DNA from: Oscillospiraceae bacterium
GTDB lineage: Bacteria; Bacillota_A; Clostridia; Oscillospirales; Oscillospiraceae
NCBI GenBank assembly: GCA_017936985.1
Contig: JAGBEM010000113.1
Span: 1-13,927 of the forward strand
Reading direction: 5' to 3'
DNA length: 13,927 nt
Part shown: piece after piece, positions 13,340 to 13,927 of the stretch
Layout of the letters: every line of letters starts with the position of its first letter
Position numbering within the stretch: the stretch's first letter is position 1
Translations under genes and position numbers: made by a program
The notes under the pieces: model-generated
What the model was told of the DNA's origin: nothing
What the model saw: the letters and a program-made list of their open reading frames with translations, nothing else
The model's database searches: none

Positions 13340-13624
13340 ATGGGTACACGGATCACCGAACTGCACTGCAAGGAGGTCATCTGCCTGTGTGATGGGAAAC
13401 GACTGGGGTTCGTTTCGGATGTAGAGATCGAGATCCCAACCGGCAATGTGTTGGCCATTGTTGTCCCCGGCCCCTGCCGGATCCTGGGAATGTTTGGTCG
13501 GAGAGACGACTTTGTCATCCCCTGGCGGTGCATCAAACGCATCGGCCCGGACATCATTCTGGTGGATACCAAGCCCAATGAATGCCTGTTCCCCAGGCCA
13601 AAATTTAATCTGCCCTTTTTGTAA
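13340..13624 (+). CDS. YlmC/YmxH family sporulation protein (PRC-barrel)
   Basis: This 94-residue protein begins MGTRITELHCKEVICLCDGK and contains RLGFVSDVEIEIPTG, VPGPCR and FGRRDDFVIPW, the conserved core of the YlmC/YmxH family. The family has a small PRC-barrel fold, its role in sporulation is poorly defined, and in Clostridia it commonly follows sigG, as here. Of the two nearby ATGs, I chose 13340 because GGGAGG (13327-13332) sits seven bases before it; the ATG at 13334 is only one base from that site. It is probably co-transcribed with sigG, since no terminator is seen between them. No clear intrinsic terminator follows it. Confidence 0.9.
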   Translation: MGTRITELHCKEVICLCDGKRLGFVSDVEIEIPTGNVLAIVVPGPCRILGMFGRRDDFVIPWRCIKRIGPDIILVDTKPNECLFPRPKFNLPFL

Positions 13625-13677
13625 ACCCTATTCCCTTAAAACAATCGAATATTTCTGAAAAATTTTGGAAAAAATAC

Positions 13678-13706
13678 TTGCAAATCAGCACTCTATCGTA
13701 TATAAT
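13678..13706 (+). promoter_or_regulatory. Strong sigma-A promoter of rpsB
   Basis: TTGCAA (13678-13683) is followed after 17 bp by a perfect TATAAT (13701-13706), with A/T-rich sequence upstream. The start would be near 13713, leaving a leader of about 130 nt. Confidence 0.85.
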
Positions 13707-13712
13707 GTTTCG

Positions 13713-13927
<215 letters not shown>

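Overview
The window looks like chromosome from a spore-forming, anaerobic-type Firmicute of class Clostridia, probably in or near Oscillospiraceae/Ruminococcaceae. The evidence is a SigG sporulation sigma factor followed by a YlmC/YmxH protein, a clostridial-type GpmI, strong AGGAGG ribosome binding sites, and moderate GC in genes with AT-rich spacers. The assignment to family is inference.

Left block (1-4480, all on the minus strand): rpsT (ribosomal protein S20), recG (branch-migration helicase), gpmI (cofactor-independent phosphoglycerate mutase) and the first 39 codons of an Asp23/Gls24-family gene. rpsT and recG each have a readable promoter and intrinsic terminator. gpmI has its own promoter and probably carries the Asp23 gene in its transcript.

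Gap 4481-5302: no convincing gene. It holds a dense cluster of DnaA-box-like 9-mers (TTATCCACA and TTTTCCACA on both strands, 4517-4983). This could be a replication origin or a DnaA-binding locus, although dnaA itself is not in view. Next to it are a doubtful 50-codon ORF and two strong hairpins.

Middle block (5303-12211, minus strand): an L-rhamnose utilisation cluster. Read in the direction of transcription it is an AraC-family regulator, rhaB (kinase), rhaA (isomerase), rhaD (aldolase), an intracellular GH78 alpha-L-rhamnosidase, and a truncated 5' remnant of a GH43-type glycosidase. GH78 would release rhamnose inside the cell. RhaA, RhaB and RhaD would convert it to rhamnulose, rhamnulose-1-phosphate, and finally dihydroxyacetone phosphate plus lactaldehyde. 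No transporter, mutarotase or lactaldehyde-processing gene is in the window. A long inverted repeat encloses the rhaB promoter and ribosome binding site.

Right block (12212-13927, plus strand): sigG with a SigF-like promoter candidate, ylmC/ymxH, and the start of rpsB (ribosomal protein S2) behind a strong promoter and a structured leader of about 130 nt.

Housekeeping genes point away from the DnaA-box cluster on both sides (rpsT-recG-gpmI leftward, sigG-ylmC-rpsB rightward). The rhamnose cluster lies between them in the opposite sense to the right block, bracketed by two 19-bp near-identical direct repeats (4979-4997 and 12411-12429). Together these suggest an origin-like locus with a catabolic cassette inserted beside it. 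That reading is inference and needs genome-scale data.
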